64,000 nt of DNA from Actinomadura atramentaria DSM 43919 (GCF_000381885.1 NZ_KB907217.1:62001-126000), one strand, 5' to 3'; positions 49,640 to 57,851 are shown, counted from the stretch's first letter. Made by a program: numbers and translations. The notes: generated by a model from the sequence alone, not told the origin.

Positions 49640-50788
49640 ATGTCCGTGGAACCCGAAATACTCAAAGCGACATTCCTGCCCGGCGACGAGTCGGAGGACA
49701 AGGCCGCCGCATATTTCTACGGCCGCCTCTTCGCCGCGGAACCGCGCCTGCGCACGCTGTTCCCGCCCGCGATGGACGTCACGCGCGACCGCCTCTTCCG
49801 CACCCTCACCCAGATCGTCTTCCACGCCGACGACCCCGCGGCGCTCACCGACCGCCTCGCCCCGCTCGGCCGCGCCCACCGCAAGTACGGCGTCCTGCCC
49901 GAGCACTACCCCGCGTTCGGCGCCGCGCTCGTCGCCACCCTGCGCCGCTTCGCCGGCCCCGCCTGGAGCCCCGCCGCCGAGGCCGCCTGGACCGCCGCCT
50001 ACGCCCGCGCCGCCGAGACCATGATCGAGGCCGCCGCCGAGGACGCCCGCACCAGCCCGCCCTGGTGGGTCGCCGAGGTCGTCGCCCACGACCGCCGCCG
50101 CGCCGACCTCGCCGTCCTCACCCTCGCGCCCGAGCGCCCCTACCCCTTCGCCGCCGGACAGCACGCCGCCGTCCAGACGTCCCGCTGGCCCCGCGTCTGG
50201 CGGCCCTACTCCATCGCCAACGCGCCGCGCCCCGACGGCACGCTGCGGCTCCACGTCCGGTCCGTCCCCGGCGGCTGGGTCAGCGGCGCGCTCGTCCGCG
50301 AGACCCGCGCGGGCGACACCGTCCTGCTCGGCCCGCCCGCCGGCGACCTCGCCCCCGAGCGCGCGGGCCGCGACCTGCTGCTGCTCGCGGGCGGCACCGG
50401 ACTCGCCCCGCTCAAGGCCGTCGCCCAGCACGCCGCCGCCGCGGACGACGGCCGCGCCGTCCGGCTCTACGCCGGCGCGCGCACCGGCGACGACCTCTAT
50501 GACCTGCCCGACCTGCGCTTCCTGGAGGCCGCGCACGACCGCGTCGAGGTCACCGCCGTCCCCGGCGACACCCTCGGCCCGCTGCCCGACGCGCTGCCCG
50601 GCCTGCTGGAGGACGTCCCCGACCTCGAGGACCACGACGTCCTGGTCGCCGGACCCCCCGAGATGGTCCGCCGCACCCTCGACGTCCTCGACCGCTCCGG
50701 CGTCCCGCCCGAGCGCGTCCGCCACGACCTGGCGTCCCACGGCGACACCGTCGTGCCCCGCGACCCGCGGGCCGTCGCGCACGCCTGA
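49640..50788 (+). CDS. Flavohemoglobin-like protein (globin + FAD/NAD(P)H reductase)
   Basis: 382 residues, near the usual 390-400. Globin domain 1-140: probable distal Tyr27 in AAYFYGRLF and proximal His80 in LGRAHRKYG followed by LPEHYPAFGAAL. Reductase domain: FAD motif WRPYSIANAP, GWVSGALVRETRAGDTVLLGPP, and the NAD(P) site LLAGGTGLAPLKA. Members oxidise nitric oxide to nitrate with O2 and NAD(P)H, protecting respiration, or reduce other acceptors. The nitrate reductase in this window can generate NO by side reaction, so the two may be linked physiologically (inference). The first 16 residues are less typical. Confidence 0.88.
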   Translation: MSVEPEILKATFLPGDESEDKAAAYFYGRLFAAEPRLRTLFPPAMDVTRDRLFRTLTQIVFHADDPAALTDRLAPLGRAHRKYGVLPEHYPAFGAALVATLRRFAGPAWSPAAEAAWTAAYARAAETMIEAAAEDARTSPPWWVAEVVAHDRRRADLAVLTLAPERPYPFAAGQHAAVQTSRWPRVWRPYSIANAPRPDGTLRLHVRSVPGGWVSGALVRETRAGDTVLLGPPAGDLAPERAGRDLLLLAGGTGLAPLKAVAQHAAAADDGRAVRLYAGARTGDDLYDLPDLRFLEAAHDRVEVTAVPGDTLGPLPDALPGLLEDVPDLEDHDVLVAGPPEMVRRTLDVLDRSGVPPERVRHDLASHGDTVVPRDPRAVAHA

Positions 50789-50851
50789 CCGGACGCACCG
50801 AGACCGGCCCGGCGCGGAGGGGAGCCGCACCGGGCGCCGGAGGGGGAGGAC

Positions 50852-50884
50852 GGCCCCGGCCTGTGGCGCGGGCAGGTCGGGGCC
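50852..50884. terminator. Bidirectional hairpin between flavohemoglobin and XRE genes
   Basis: GGCCCCG-G-CCTG pairs with CAGG-T-CGGGGCC around a 9-nt loop, directly beyond the convergent XRE stop and 63 bp after the flavohemoglobin stop. Confidence 0.6.
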
Positions 50885-51727
50885 TCACCCGTCCGCGGGA
50901 GGGCGCCGCCGCGCGGCGGCGCCCTCCCGCAGGAACTCCCCCGTCGCCGCGTCGGCGGGATAGAACGACTCGATCGCCAGCTCCGCGACCGTGATGTCCA
51001 GCGGGCTGCCGAACGTCGCGATCGTGCTGAAGAACGACAGCTCCCGCCCGTCCACCCGCATCCGCAGCGGCACCAGCACCTCGTTCCCGGCGGGCGGCGG
51101 GAACGCGTCGCCGGGCGGCCCCGCGTCGGGGTAGTCGCGCAGCTCCCGGTACAGGGCGGTGAGCGCCGCGTCCCCGGTCAGCGCCACATGGCGGCGCAGC
51201 CGCCCGATCATGTGCGCGCGCCACTCCGGCAGGTTGACGACGTTCCGCGCCATCCCCGCCGGGTGCATGCTCAGCCGCAGGACGTTCAGCGGCGGACGCA
51301 GCAGCTCCGCCGGCGCCCCTTGGAGGAACAGCCCCGCCGCCTCGTTGGACTCCACCAGGTTCCAGAACCGGTCCACCACGACCGCCGGGTACGGCTCGTG
51401 GCCGGCCAGCACCTGCCGCAGCGCGGCGCGCACCGCGTCCATCCGGGGCTCCTCGATCGGCGTCTCGGCGTACACCGGCGCGTACCCGGCGGCGACGAGC
51501 ATCAGGTTCCGGTCGCGCAGCGGGACGTCCAGGTGCTCGGCGAGGCGCAGCACCATCTCCCGGCTCGGCGCGGACCGGCCCGTCTCCAGGAAGCTGAGGT
51601 GCCGGGTGGACACGTCGGCCTCGGCGGCGAGTTCGAGCTGGCTCATCCGGCGGCGGCGCCGCCACTCCCGCAGGTGGTCCCCCACCGGGCGGACGTCCGC
51701 GAGCGAAACGGTGGTCATCGTGGTCAC
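50885..51727 (-). CDS. XRE-family regulator with MmyB-like ligand domain
   Basis: 280 residues. HTH_3 at about 16-72 (LREWRRRRRMSQLELAAEAD, VSTRHLSFLETGRSAPSREMVLRLAEHLDVPLRDRN) then the MmyB-type PAS-like domain (PYPAVVVDRFWNLVESNEAA, LRLSMHPAGMARNVVNLPEW). These regulators bind small hydrophobic or acyl ligands and usually control a neighbouring oxidoreductase or hydrolase. A large dyad lies 30-58 bp upstream at 51757-51785. The likely target is itself or the dienelactone hydrolase gene. Confidence 0.9.
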   Translation of the reverse strand: MTTMTTVSLADVRPVGDHLREWRRRRRMSQLELAAEADVSTRHLSFLETGRSAPSREMVLRLAEHLDVPLRDRNLMLVAAGYAPVYAETPIEEPRMDAVRAALRQVLAGHEPYPAVVVDRFWNLVESNEAAGLFLQGAPAELLRPPLNVLRLSMHPAGMARNVVNLPEWRAHMIGRLRRHVALTGDAALTALYRELRDYPDAGPPGDAFPPPAGNEVLVPLRMRVDGRELSFFSTIATFGSPLDITVAELAIESFYPADAATGEFLREGAAARRRPPADG

Positions 51728-51756
51728 GGCGTCACCGTAGCCGCGAAGCGGTCATC

Positions 51757-51785
51757 GCGGCCATGACGTCCGAGGTCATGGCCGC
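51757..51785. promoter_or_regulatory. Perfect 11-bp inverted repeat between XRE and dienelactone hydrolase genes
   Basis: GCGGCCATGAC and GTCATGGCCGC are separated by 7 bp; a third GGTCAT lies just to the left (51750-51755). It is in the 70-bp gap after the hydrolase stop and before the XRE start, both leftward. It could be the XRE operator or a terminator; repeated half-sites favour an operator. Confidence 0.55.
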
Positions 51786-51797
51786 CGCCCGACGCCT

Positions 51798-52532
51798 TTA
51801 CGTTGTAGATCCGTTTTGTCCGGCCAGATGGGTGCCGAAGAACGCGAAGATCCGCTCCCACGCGTCGTCCGCCCGCTCCAGCCCCTCGCCGATGCCCATC
51901 AGGACCTTCGCGACCGGCCCGAGCGGCGCGGGGACGACCTGGTCCGTCCCGGTGAGGAAGCTGTGCCCCGCCTCCGGGTACTCCTTCACGTCGTGCTCGA
52001 CGCCCAGCACCGTCAGCGTCCGGTCCAGCCTGCGGGCCGCGCCGATCAGCGAGCGGTCCTTCTTCCCGTAGCTCGCCACGATCGGGCACGCCCCTGCCAG
52101 CACCTCCTCCGCGTGCCGGGGCAGGATGCCGTAGTTGACGGCCGCCGCGTCGAAGTCGTACTTCGCCGCAGCGACCAGCGCGAACCCGCCGCCCATGCAG
52201 AACCCGATCACCCCGACCCGACCGGTGCAGTCCGGCCGCGCGGCCAGCCACGCCCGCGCCGCCTCGATGAACGCGAAACTCGGGCCGCGCCGCGCGAGCA
52301 GGTCGCGGAACGCCTTGCGGACGCAGCGGATCCACGGCTTCCCGTCGTACAGGTCCGGCATCAGCGCCAGGTAGCCGTGCGCGGCGAGCCGGTCGGCCTG
52401 CGCCCGCATGTCGGCGTTCGCGCCGAACGACTCGAACACCACGACGACGGCGGGCCACGGCCCCTCCCCCGCCGGGACGGCGAGGTAGGCGGGCCGCTCG
52501 ACGCCGCCCACGGAAATGGAAATGTCTGTCAT
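51798..52532 (-). CDS. Dienelactone hydrolase family protein
   Basis: 244 residues. Alpha/beta hydrolase with a Cys nucleophile in VGVIGFCMGGGFAL (Cys112), the hallmark of dienelactone hydrolases, plus Asp in ASYGKKDRSL and His in PEAGHSFL. The N-terminus RPAYLAVPAGEGPWPAVVVV is typical. It cleaves dienelactone or other small esters in the cytoplasm. Codon use at the 3' end (AAAACGGATCTACAACG) is more A+T-rich than the rest. It is divergent from thyX. Confidence 0.9.
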   Translation of the reverse strand: MTDISISVGGVERPAYLAVPAGEGPWPAVVVVFESFGANADMRAQADRLAAHGYLALMPDLYDGKPWIRCVRKAFRDLLARRGPSFAFIEAARAWLAARPDCTGRVGVIGFCMGGGFALVAAAKYDFDAAAVNYGILPRHAEEVLAGACPIVASYGKKDRSLIGAARRLDRTLTVLGVEHDVKEYPEAGHSFLTGTDQVVPAPLGPVAKVLMGIGEGLERADDAWERIFAFFGTHLAGQNGSTT

Positions 52533-52664
52533 GGCGCTCCACCCTGGCGCAGCGCCGCGCCCGGGGCCAGCGGATGGCCGGACCCCGCCGCGTCGCGTGC
52601 GTCACGTCGCGGACACCGCCGCGACCTGGTTACCTTGAGGGTCGTCGCGACCAGAGGGAGTGCA

Positions 52665-53462
52665 GTGAAGAGCGTCGAACCCGAGGTGTTCCTCGTGGCC
52701 AAGCCGGAACTCGACTACGCCGAGGTCGCCCGGTACCTGAGTGACGTCGGCGGCGGGAGCTGGCTGGAGCGCCTGGACCGGGGCGACCTCGACGCGGAGC
52801 TGAACGACCCGCAGAACCTCGCGGAGTTCGCCGGGCGGCTGTGCTACCGGTCGTGGGAGCCGGGGCTGAACCCCAACGTCGTGCGCGTCCGCACCGACCA
52901 GGACGAGTACCTGCGGAACATCCTGCGGAGCATGCACGGGTCGGTGCTGGAGCACGTCAGCTTCAGCTTCGTCCTGCACAACGTCAGCCGCGTCCTCACC
53001 CACGAGCTGGTCCGGCACCGGCCGGGCGTCGCGATCTCGCAGGAGTCGATGCGGTTCGTGCGCCTCCAGGACATCCCGTTCTGGTTCCCCGAGTGGGCGC
53101 GCGAGGACGCCGAGCTGATGAAGCGCGCGACCGCGATGCTGGAGCAGATGGAGGAGTTCCAGCTCTGGATGGCCGACCACTTCGGCCTCGACGACGAGGG
53201 CGTGCCCTTCAAGGAGAAGAAGCACCGCACGTCGTTCATGCGCCGGTTCGCGCCCGAGGGCGTCGGCACCGGCCTGGTGTGGACGGCGAACGTCCGCACG
53301 CTCCGCCACACCATCGAGGCGCGCACCGCCGAGGGGGCCGAGGAAGAAATCCGGCTGCTGTTCGGGAGGATCGGCGAGCTGATGCGCGCCGAGGCCCCCG
53401 CGCTGTTCGGCGACTACGAGGTCGAGGACGGCGCGTGGGTGCCGCGCTGGCGCAAGGTCTGA
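52665..53462 (+). CDS. thyX: Flavin-dependent thymidylate synthase
   Basis: 265 residues from a GTG behind AGAGGGAG. The ThyX motif is ELVRHRPGVAISQESMRF (RHR at 117-119, Ser125 and Ser128). Other landmarks are HGSVLEHVSFSFVL and the C-terminal NVRTLRHTIEARTAEGAEEEIR containing FAD/dUMP contacts. It makes dTMP from dUMP with CH2-THF and NADPH. The loop after RHR is one or more residues longer than the common RHRxxSxxxxS spacing. The WYL regulator gene follows after 10 nt. Confidence 0.93.
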   Translation: MKSVEPEVFLVAKPELDYAEVARYLSDVGGGSWLERLDRGDLDAELNDPQNLAEFAGRLCYRSWEPGLNPNVVRVRTDQDEYLRNILRSMHGSVLEHVSFSFVLHNVSRVLTHELVRHRPGVAISQESMRFVRLQDIPFWFPEWAREDAELMKRATAMLEQMEEFQLWMADHFGLDDEGVPFKEKKHRTSFMRRFAPEGVGTGLVWTANVRTLRHTIEARTAEGAEEEIRLLFGRIGELMRAEAPALFGDYEVEDGAWVPRWRKV

Positions 53463-53472
53463 GCGGACGCCC

Positions 53473-54441
53473 GTGCGCGCGGCGCGGCTGATCTCGCTCG
53501 TCCTGCTGCTGCAGGCGCGCGGGTCGATGACGGCGGCGGAGCTGGCCGCCGAGCTGGAGGTCTCCGAGCGGACCGTCCACCGCGACGTCGAGGCGCTGTC
53601 GGCGGCGGGCGTCCCGGTCTACGCCGACCGGGGCAGGCACGGCGGGTTCCGGCTGCTGGACGGGTACCGCACGCGGCTGACCGGGCTGAGCCGCGCCGAG
53701 GCCGAGGCGCTGTTCCTGGCGGGCCTGCCCGGCCCGGTCGCCGACATGGGCCTGGGCGAGGCGGTGTCGGCGGCCGAGCTGAAGGTCGTCGCGGCGCTGC
53801 CCGCCGCGCTGCGGGACGCGCCCGCCCGCGCGGCGCAGCGGTTCCACCTGGACGCGTCCGGCTGGCACACCGCTCCCCCGCCGCCCGCGCCGCTGCCGGA
53901 GCTGGCCCGCGCGGTGTGGGACGACGCGGTGGTGGAGCTGCGCTACCGGCGGCCGTCCGGCGAGGAGGTGGAGCGGACCGCCGACCCGTACGGCCTCGTG
54001 CTGAAGAACGCCACCTGGTACCTGGTCGCGGCGGTCGGCGGGCAGCTCCGCACCTACCGCGCGGACCGCGTCGCCGCCGTCCGCGCGACGGGCGCGGTGT
54101 TCGAGCGCGACGCCGCGTTCGACCTGGCCGCGTACTGGGCCGGGCACGCGGACGCGTTCCTGCGCGCGATGTTCCGCGAGCGCGTCGAGCTGCGGCTGAG
54201 CCCGGCGGGCCTGCGCGTCCTGCGGCACGCGGTGGACGGGTACGCGGCGCGGTGCGCGGCCGAGGCCGCCGGGGAGCCGGACGCGGACGGCTGGGTGCGG
54301 ACGACGCTGCCCGTCGAGTCCGCGGACATCGCCTTCCACGAGCTGCTGCGCCTCGGCCCGGAGGCCGAGGTGCTCGCGCCGGCGGCGCTGCGCGCCCGCC
54401 TCGCCGAGGCGGGCGCGCGGCTCGCGGCCCTCTACCGGTAG
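53473..54441 (+). CDS. WYL-domain transcriptional regulator
   Basis: 322 residues. HTH_11 at 1-60 (RLISLVLLLQARGSMTAAEL, LEVSERTVHRDVEALSAAGVPVYADRGRHGGFRL), WYL domain at about 140-220 (VELRYRRPSGEEVERTADPYGLVLKNATWYLVA) and a WCX C-terminal domain. WYL regulators sense nucleic-acid or small ligands and often control a neighbouring oxidoreductase. It may be cotranscribed with thyX and ends overlapping the convergent SDR gene by 10 nt; that SDR has a large dyad at its start. Confidence 0.92.
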   Translation: MRAARLISLVLLLQARGSMTAAELAAELEVSERTVHRDVEALSAAGVPVYADRGRHGGFRLLDGYRTRLTGLSRAEAEALFLAGLPGPVADMGLGEAVSAAELKVVAALPAALRDAPARAAQRFHLDASGWHTAPPPPAPLPELARAVWDDAVVELRYRRPSGEEVERTADPYGLVLKNATWYLVAAVGGQLRTYRADRVAAVRATGAVFERDAAFDLAAYWAGHADAFLRAMFRERVELRLSPAGLRVLRHAVDGYAARCAAEAAGEPDADGWVRTTLPVESADIAFHELLRLGPEAEVLAPAALRARLAEAGARLAALYR

Positions 54442-55343
54442 CCCGCCGTGTCGGCGGTCTTGCCGGCCAGCGTGATCTCGTTGATGTAGCGCCACACGTC
54501 CGGGCGGCTGCCGTCCACGTCGGTGAACCCGAACTCCTTCGCCAGTTCCCCCGACGACACCGACGCGCCGTTCCAGCGCTCCTTCAGGGGGTCGGCGGCG
54601 AGCGCGGCGACGGCCCGGCCCACGTACATCGGCGTCTCCGACAGCGCGAAGTGGTGGTCCTTCGCCGCGCCCTCCTGCCAGTTCTCCTCGGTGACGCCGA
54701 AGTGCTCCAGCATCGCCTCCGACCGCAGGAAGCCGGGCGTGATCGACAGCGCCGTCCCGCCGAGCGGGCCGATCTCGACGGCCTGCGCGTTGGCCAGCCG
54801 GATCACCGCCGACTTGGCGATGTCGAAGAACGGCCCGCACTCCTTGCGGTACTTGGCGTTGAACTCGGCCGTCCCGTCGGTGACCTCCACGACGAGCCCG
54901 CCGGGGTTCTCCAGCAGCAGCGGCAGCGCCCGGTGGCTGGTGATGAGGTGGGTGTCGACGGCGAGGCGCAGCAGGCGCAGCCCGTCCTCCAGCGGCTGCT
55001 CCCACAGCGGCTTGTCGAACTCGAACAGCGAGTCGCCGCCCCAGATGTCGTTGACGAGCACGTCCAGCCGGCCGTGCTCGGACCGGATGCGCGCCACGAG
55101 CGCCGACACGGCGTCCGGGTCGAGGTGGTCGGTGGGGACGGCGACGCCGGTGCCGCCCGCCGCCGTGACGCGCTCGGCGGTCTCCTCGATCGTCTCGGAC
55201 CGGTTCATCTCCGAGCGGTGCTCGCGGGTCGTGCGACCGGTGCAGTAGACGACGTGCCCGGCCTCGCCGAGCGCGGTGGCGATGCCCCGGCCCGCGCCGC
55301 GCGTCGCCCCCGCGACCAGGCAGATCTTCGCAGTGGATTCCAT
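54432..55343 (-). CDS. Short-chain dehydrogenase-like protein with Tyr-to-Phe change at the active site
   Basis: 303 residues from MESTAK; starts three codons (ATG 55352) or ten codons upstream are possible but lie in the dyad. NAD(P) motif VAGATRGAGRGIA (10-22), then CTGRTTREHRSEMNR and IEETAERV typical of a large actinobacterial SDR subfamily. The catalytic YxxxK appears as Phe173-Asp-Ile-Ala-Lys177, and the usual Ser region is VEVTDGTAEF. Loss of the Tyr hydroxyl suggests altered or absent dehydrogenase activity. It is convergent with the WYL regulator gene. Confidence 0.85.
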   Translation of the reverse strand: MESTAKICLVAGATRGAGRGIATALGEAGHVVYCTGRTTREHRSEMNRSETIEETAERVTAAGGTGVAVPTDHLDPDAVSALVARIRSEHGRLDVLVNDIWGGDSLFEFDKPLWEQPLEDGLRLLRLAVDTHLITSHRALPLLLENPGGLVVEVTDGTAEFNAKYRKECGPFFDIAKSAVIRLANAQAVEIGPLGGTALSITPGFLRSEAMLEHFGVTEENWQEGAAKDHHFALSETPMYVGRAVAALAADPLKERWNGASVSSGELAKEFGFTDVDGSRPDVWRYINEITLAGKTADTAGYR

Positions 55344-55356
55344 GCGGACCATGCTG

Positions 55357-55393
55357 CCCGGGAAACATGCCAACGAGTGTCATGTTTCCCGGG
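55357..55393. promoter_or_regulatory. Perfect 13-bp inverted repeat before the SDR gene
   Basis: CCCGGGAAACATG (55357-55369) and CATGTTTCCCGGG (55381-55393) are exact inverted copies 11 bp apart. It occupies the 64-bp gap between the trpEG stop and the SDR start, both leftward. Operator for the nearby WYL regulator, or trpEG terminator, are both possible; the palindromic half-site GGAAACATG argues for protein binding. Confidence 0.6.
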
Positions 55394-55407
55394 CCGGTCC
55401 GCCCGGA

Positions 55408-57588
55408 TCAGGACCGGGCGAGCCGCAGCACGTTCCCGACGATCGTGTGCCCCGCGTCGCCCGCCGCCGTCAGGATCGACTCCGGGTGGAACTGCACCGC
55501 CCACCGCCGCCGCGTCCGGTCCTCGACCGCCATCACCACGTCGCCGGTCAGCGCCGTCACCTCGAACCCGCGCACCCGGTCCGGGGTGGCGTGCAGCGAG
55601 TGGTAGCGGGCGGCGGTGAACTGGTCCGGCAGGCCCGCGAACAGCGCGCCGCCCGCGACCTTCACCTCGCCGGGCTTGCCGTGCGCGGGCTCGGGCAGCA
55701 GCGCCAGCTCGCCGCCCGCGTGCTCGACCATCGCCTGGAGGCCGAGGCACACGCCGAACACCGGCAGGCCCCGCGCGTCCAGGGCGTCCAGCAGCGCGCC
55801 GGTCGCGAAGTCCTCCGGACGGCCCGGCCCCGGCGACAGGACGACCAGGTCGGGCGCCTGCTCGTCCAGCATCCGCTCGGGGAAGCCGTGCCGCAGCGTC
55901 ACCACGTCCGCGCCCTGCTGCCGGAAGTAGTCGGCGAGGGTGTTGACGAACGAGTCCTCGTGGTCGACCAGCAGGACCTTCATCCCCGCGCCGGGCCGCT
56001 CGGCGGGCGCGGGCGCGGGCCCGGGGGCCGTCGCGGCGGCGGCGCGCTCGGCGTCGGCGAGGGCGCCCAGCAGCGCGCTCGCCTTCAGGTGCGTCTCGCG
56101 CTCCTCCTCCTCGGGGTCGGAGTCGTACAGCAGCGTCGCGCCCGCCCGGACCGTCGCGACGCCGTCGCGGATCTGCGCGGTCCGCAGCGTCAGGCCCGTG
56201 TTCATCGAGCCGTCGAAGCCGACGCAGCCGACCGCACCGCCGTACCAGCGGCGCGGGGCGTCCTCGTGGTCCTCGATGAACTGCATCGCCCACGTCTTCG
56301 GCGCGCCCGTCACCGTCACCGCCCACATGTGGGTGAGGAACGCGTCGAACGCGTCGAACCCGGGGCGCAGCCGGCCCTCGATGTGGTCGACGGTGTGGAT
56401 CAGGCGCGAGTACATCTCGATCTGGCGGCGGCCGAGGACCTTCACGCTGCCCGGAACGCAGATCCGCGACTTGTCGTTGCGGTCGACGTCCGTACACATG
56501 GTCAGCTCGGACTCGTCCTTGGCGGACGAGAGGATCGTGCGGATCTGCTCGGCGTCCTCCAGCGCGTCCGCGCCGCGCCGGATCGTCCCCGCGATCGGGC
56601 ACGTCTCGACGCGGTCGCCGGACACGCGCACGAACATCTCCGGCGACGCGCCGACCAGGTACTCGCCGTCGCCGAGGTTGAACATGAACTCGAACGGCGC
56701 CGGGTTGGACTCGCGCAGCCGCTCGAAGAACGCGGCGGGCGACGAGCAGCGGCCGTACATCGCGTGGCCCGGCGTCACCTCGAACAGGTCGCCGCGCACG
56801 AACCGCTCCTTCGCGCCGCGCACCATCTCGGCGTACACGCCGGGGACGGGCTGCGGCGGCAGCGGCGCGGGCTCGCGGACCGGCACCGGGTCGGTGCCGC
56901 GCGGCAGCCCGGCGGTGTCGCCGCCGTCCGGCGTCGCGAAGTCGTAGGACATGCGGTGGGAGGTCTCGCGCTTGCGGTCCACGACGACCATCTCGTCCGC
57001 GAGGTGCAGGACGAGGTCGCGCTGGTCCTCGGGGCGCTCCAGCCGGGTGCGCAGCGGCTCGAACTGCAGCGACAGGTCGTAGCCGAACGCGCCGTACAGG
57101 CCGAGGTGCGGGTCGTCGCAGCGGAACAGGTCCACGATCGCGCGGAGCGCGGTGAAGACGGTGGGGCGGCGGCTGCGCTCCTCCTCGGTGAAGAACTCGT
57201 CCGAGGGCGGGACGTACACCGCGACGCGGCGGGGACCGGCGTCGCGGGCCTCGGCGACCGGGGCGAGGGCCCGCGCGACGGCGGGCAGCAGCACCGCGCC
57301 GCGCGCGTTCAGCGCGGTGACCGCGACGTCGCGGCCGCGCGCGACGACCTCCAGGCACGGGTCGACATAGGCCATGTGCCAGCGGCTGTAGCGGCCGGGA
57401 TACTCCATCCCGGAGGACAGGACACCGCCGCGCCGCTCCCCCACGGCGGCGACGAGCGCGTTCAGGACGTCGGACTTGCGCTCGGGATCGACCGGCGCGG
57501 CCGTGCGGGTGACGCGGACGCCCCCGCCCGTGGTGAAGCGCTCGGTGGTGAAGAGCTGGGTCGCCGGGTGCTGCTCGGTGGTGTCCAC
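55408..57588 (-). CDS. trpEG: Fused anthranilate synthase, components I and II
   Basis: 726 residues from a GTG behind GAGGGG. TrpE part, about 1-525: chorismate-binding region with YGAFGYDLSLQFE, LFEVTPGHAMYG, PFEFMFNLGDGEYLVGASPE, CPIAGTIRRG, ELTMCTDVDRND, HTVDHIEG and THMWAVTVTGAPK. TrpG glutaminase part from residue 536 (MKVLLVDHEDSFVNTLADYF): Cys614 in FGVCLGLQ, His701 and Glu703 in QFHPES. It makes anthranilate from chorismate and glutamine, committing carbon to tryptophan. A Trp-rich leader peptide and attenuator precede it, showing housekeeping Trp control. No other trp gene is adjacent. Confidence 0.95.
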   Translation of the reverse strand: MDTTEQHPATQLFTTERFTTGGGVRVTRTAAPVDPERKSDVLNALVAAVGERRGGVLSSGMEYPGRYSRWHMAYVDPCLEVVARGRDVAVTALNARGAVLLPAVARALAPVAEARDAGPRRVAVYVPPSDEFFTEEERSRRPTVFTALRAIVDLFRCDDPHLGLYGAFGYDLSLQFEPLRTRLERPEDQRDLVLHLADEMVVVDRKRETSHRMSYDFATPDGGDTAGLPRGTDPVPVREPAPLPPQPVPGVYAEMVRGAKERFVRGDLFEVTPGHAMYGRCSSPAAFFERLRESNPAPFEFMFNLGDGEYLVGASPEMFVRVSGDRVETCPIAGTIRRGADALEDAEQIRTILSSAKDESELTMCTDVDRNDKSRICVPGSVKVLGRRQIEMYSRLIHTVDHIEGRLRPGFDAFDAFLTHMWAVTVTGAPKTWAMQFIEDHEDAPRRWYGGAVGCVGFDGSMNTGLTLRTAQIRDGVATVRAGATLLYDSDPEEEERETHLKASALLGALADAERAAAATAPGPAPAPAERPGAGMKVLLVDHEDSFVNTLADYFRQQGADVVTLRHGFPERMLDEQAPDLVVLSPGPGRPEDFATGALLDALDARGLPVFGVCLGLQAMVEHAGGELALLPEPAHGKPGEVKVAGGALFAGLPDQFTAARYHSLHATPDRVRGFEVTALTGDVVMAVEDRTRRRWAVQFHPESILTAAGDAGHTIVGNVLRLARS

Positions 57589-57635
57589 CGTGGTGGCCCC
57601 TCGTGTCGGGCCCCCGCCCACGGCCGGATACGCGA

Positions 57636-57663
57636 AGCGACCGCCGGGGCGGAGGCGGTCGCT
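57636..57663 (-). terminator. trp attenuator stem-loop
   Basis: AGCGACCGCC and GGCGGTCGCT form a perfect 10-bp stem with an 8-nt loop, 48 bp before the trpEG start and 31 bp after the leader peptide stop. Upstream, GGCGCC-GCTGA-GGCGCC overlapping the leader stop can form a pause hairpin, and GCCGCCGG can pair with CCGGCGG of the downstream stem as an alternative fold. Confidence 0.7.
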
Positions 57664-57694
57664 GGATGTCATGCGTGCGAGAACCGGCGGCGCC

Positions 57695-57733
57695 TCAGCG
57701 GCGCCACCACCACTGGCGATGACCGGTTCGCAT
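57695..57733 (-). CDS. trpL: trp leader peptide, MRTGHRQWWWRR
   Basis: Twelve codons with three consecutive TGG Trp codons at positions 8-10, then CGC CGC TGA. This is the classic sensor of charged tRNA-Trp: stalling at the Trp codons changes folding of the following RNA so that trpEG is transcribed. The -10 element ends 6 nt before the ATG, so the leader itself is probably translated from a leaderless mRNA. Confidence 0.85.
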   Translation of the reverse strand: MRTGHRQWWWRR

Positions 57734-57739
57734 GCGCCG

Positions 57740-57768
57740 ACCCTACCCGGTCGCCGGGGCGCGGCCAA
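57740..57768 (-). promoter_or_regulatory. trpL-trpEG promoter
   Basis: TTGGCC (57763-57768) and TAGGGT (57740-57745) on the minus strand, 17 bp apart. The -10 lies 6 nt from the trpL ATG. Confidence 0.65.
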
Positions 57769-57811
57769 GTCGCCGCGCGGGGGTTCAGTTCCGGGTCGGA
57801 TGCTGCGAGGA

Positions 57812-57837
57812 TGAGACAAAAGCAATCACTTATCTCA
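57812..57837. promoter_or_regulatory. Inverted repeat before the VOC gene
   Basis: TGAGACAA and TTATCTCA, inverted copies with one mismatch, 10 bp apart. The sequence is locally A+T-rich and lies 15 bp before the GTG at 57852, so it may be an operator. Confidence 0.4.
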
Positions 57838-57851
57838 CCGGAGGGACGGCC

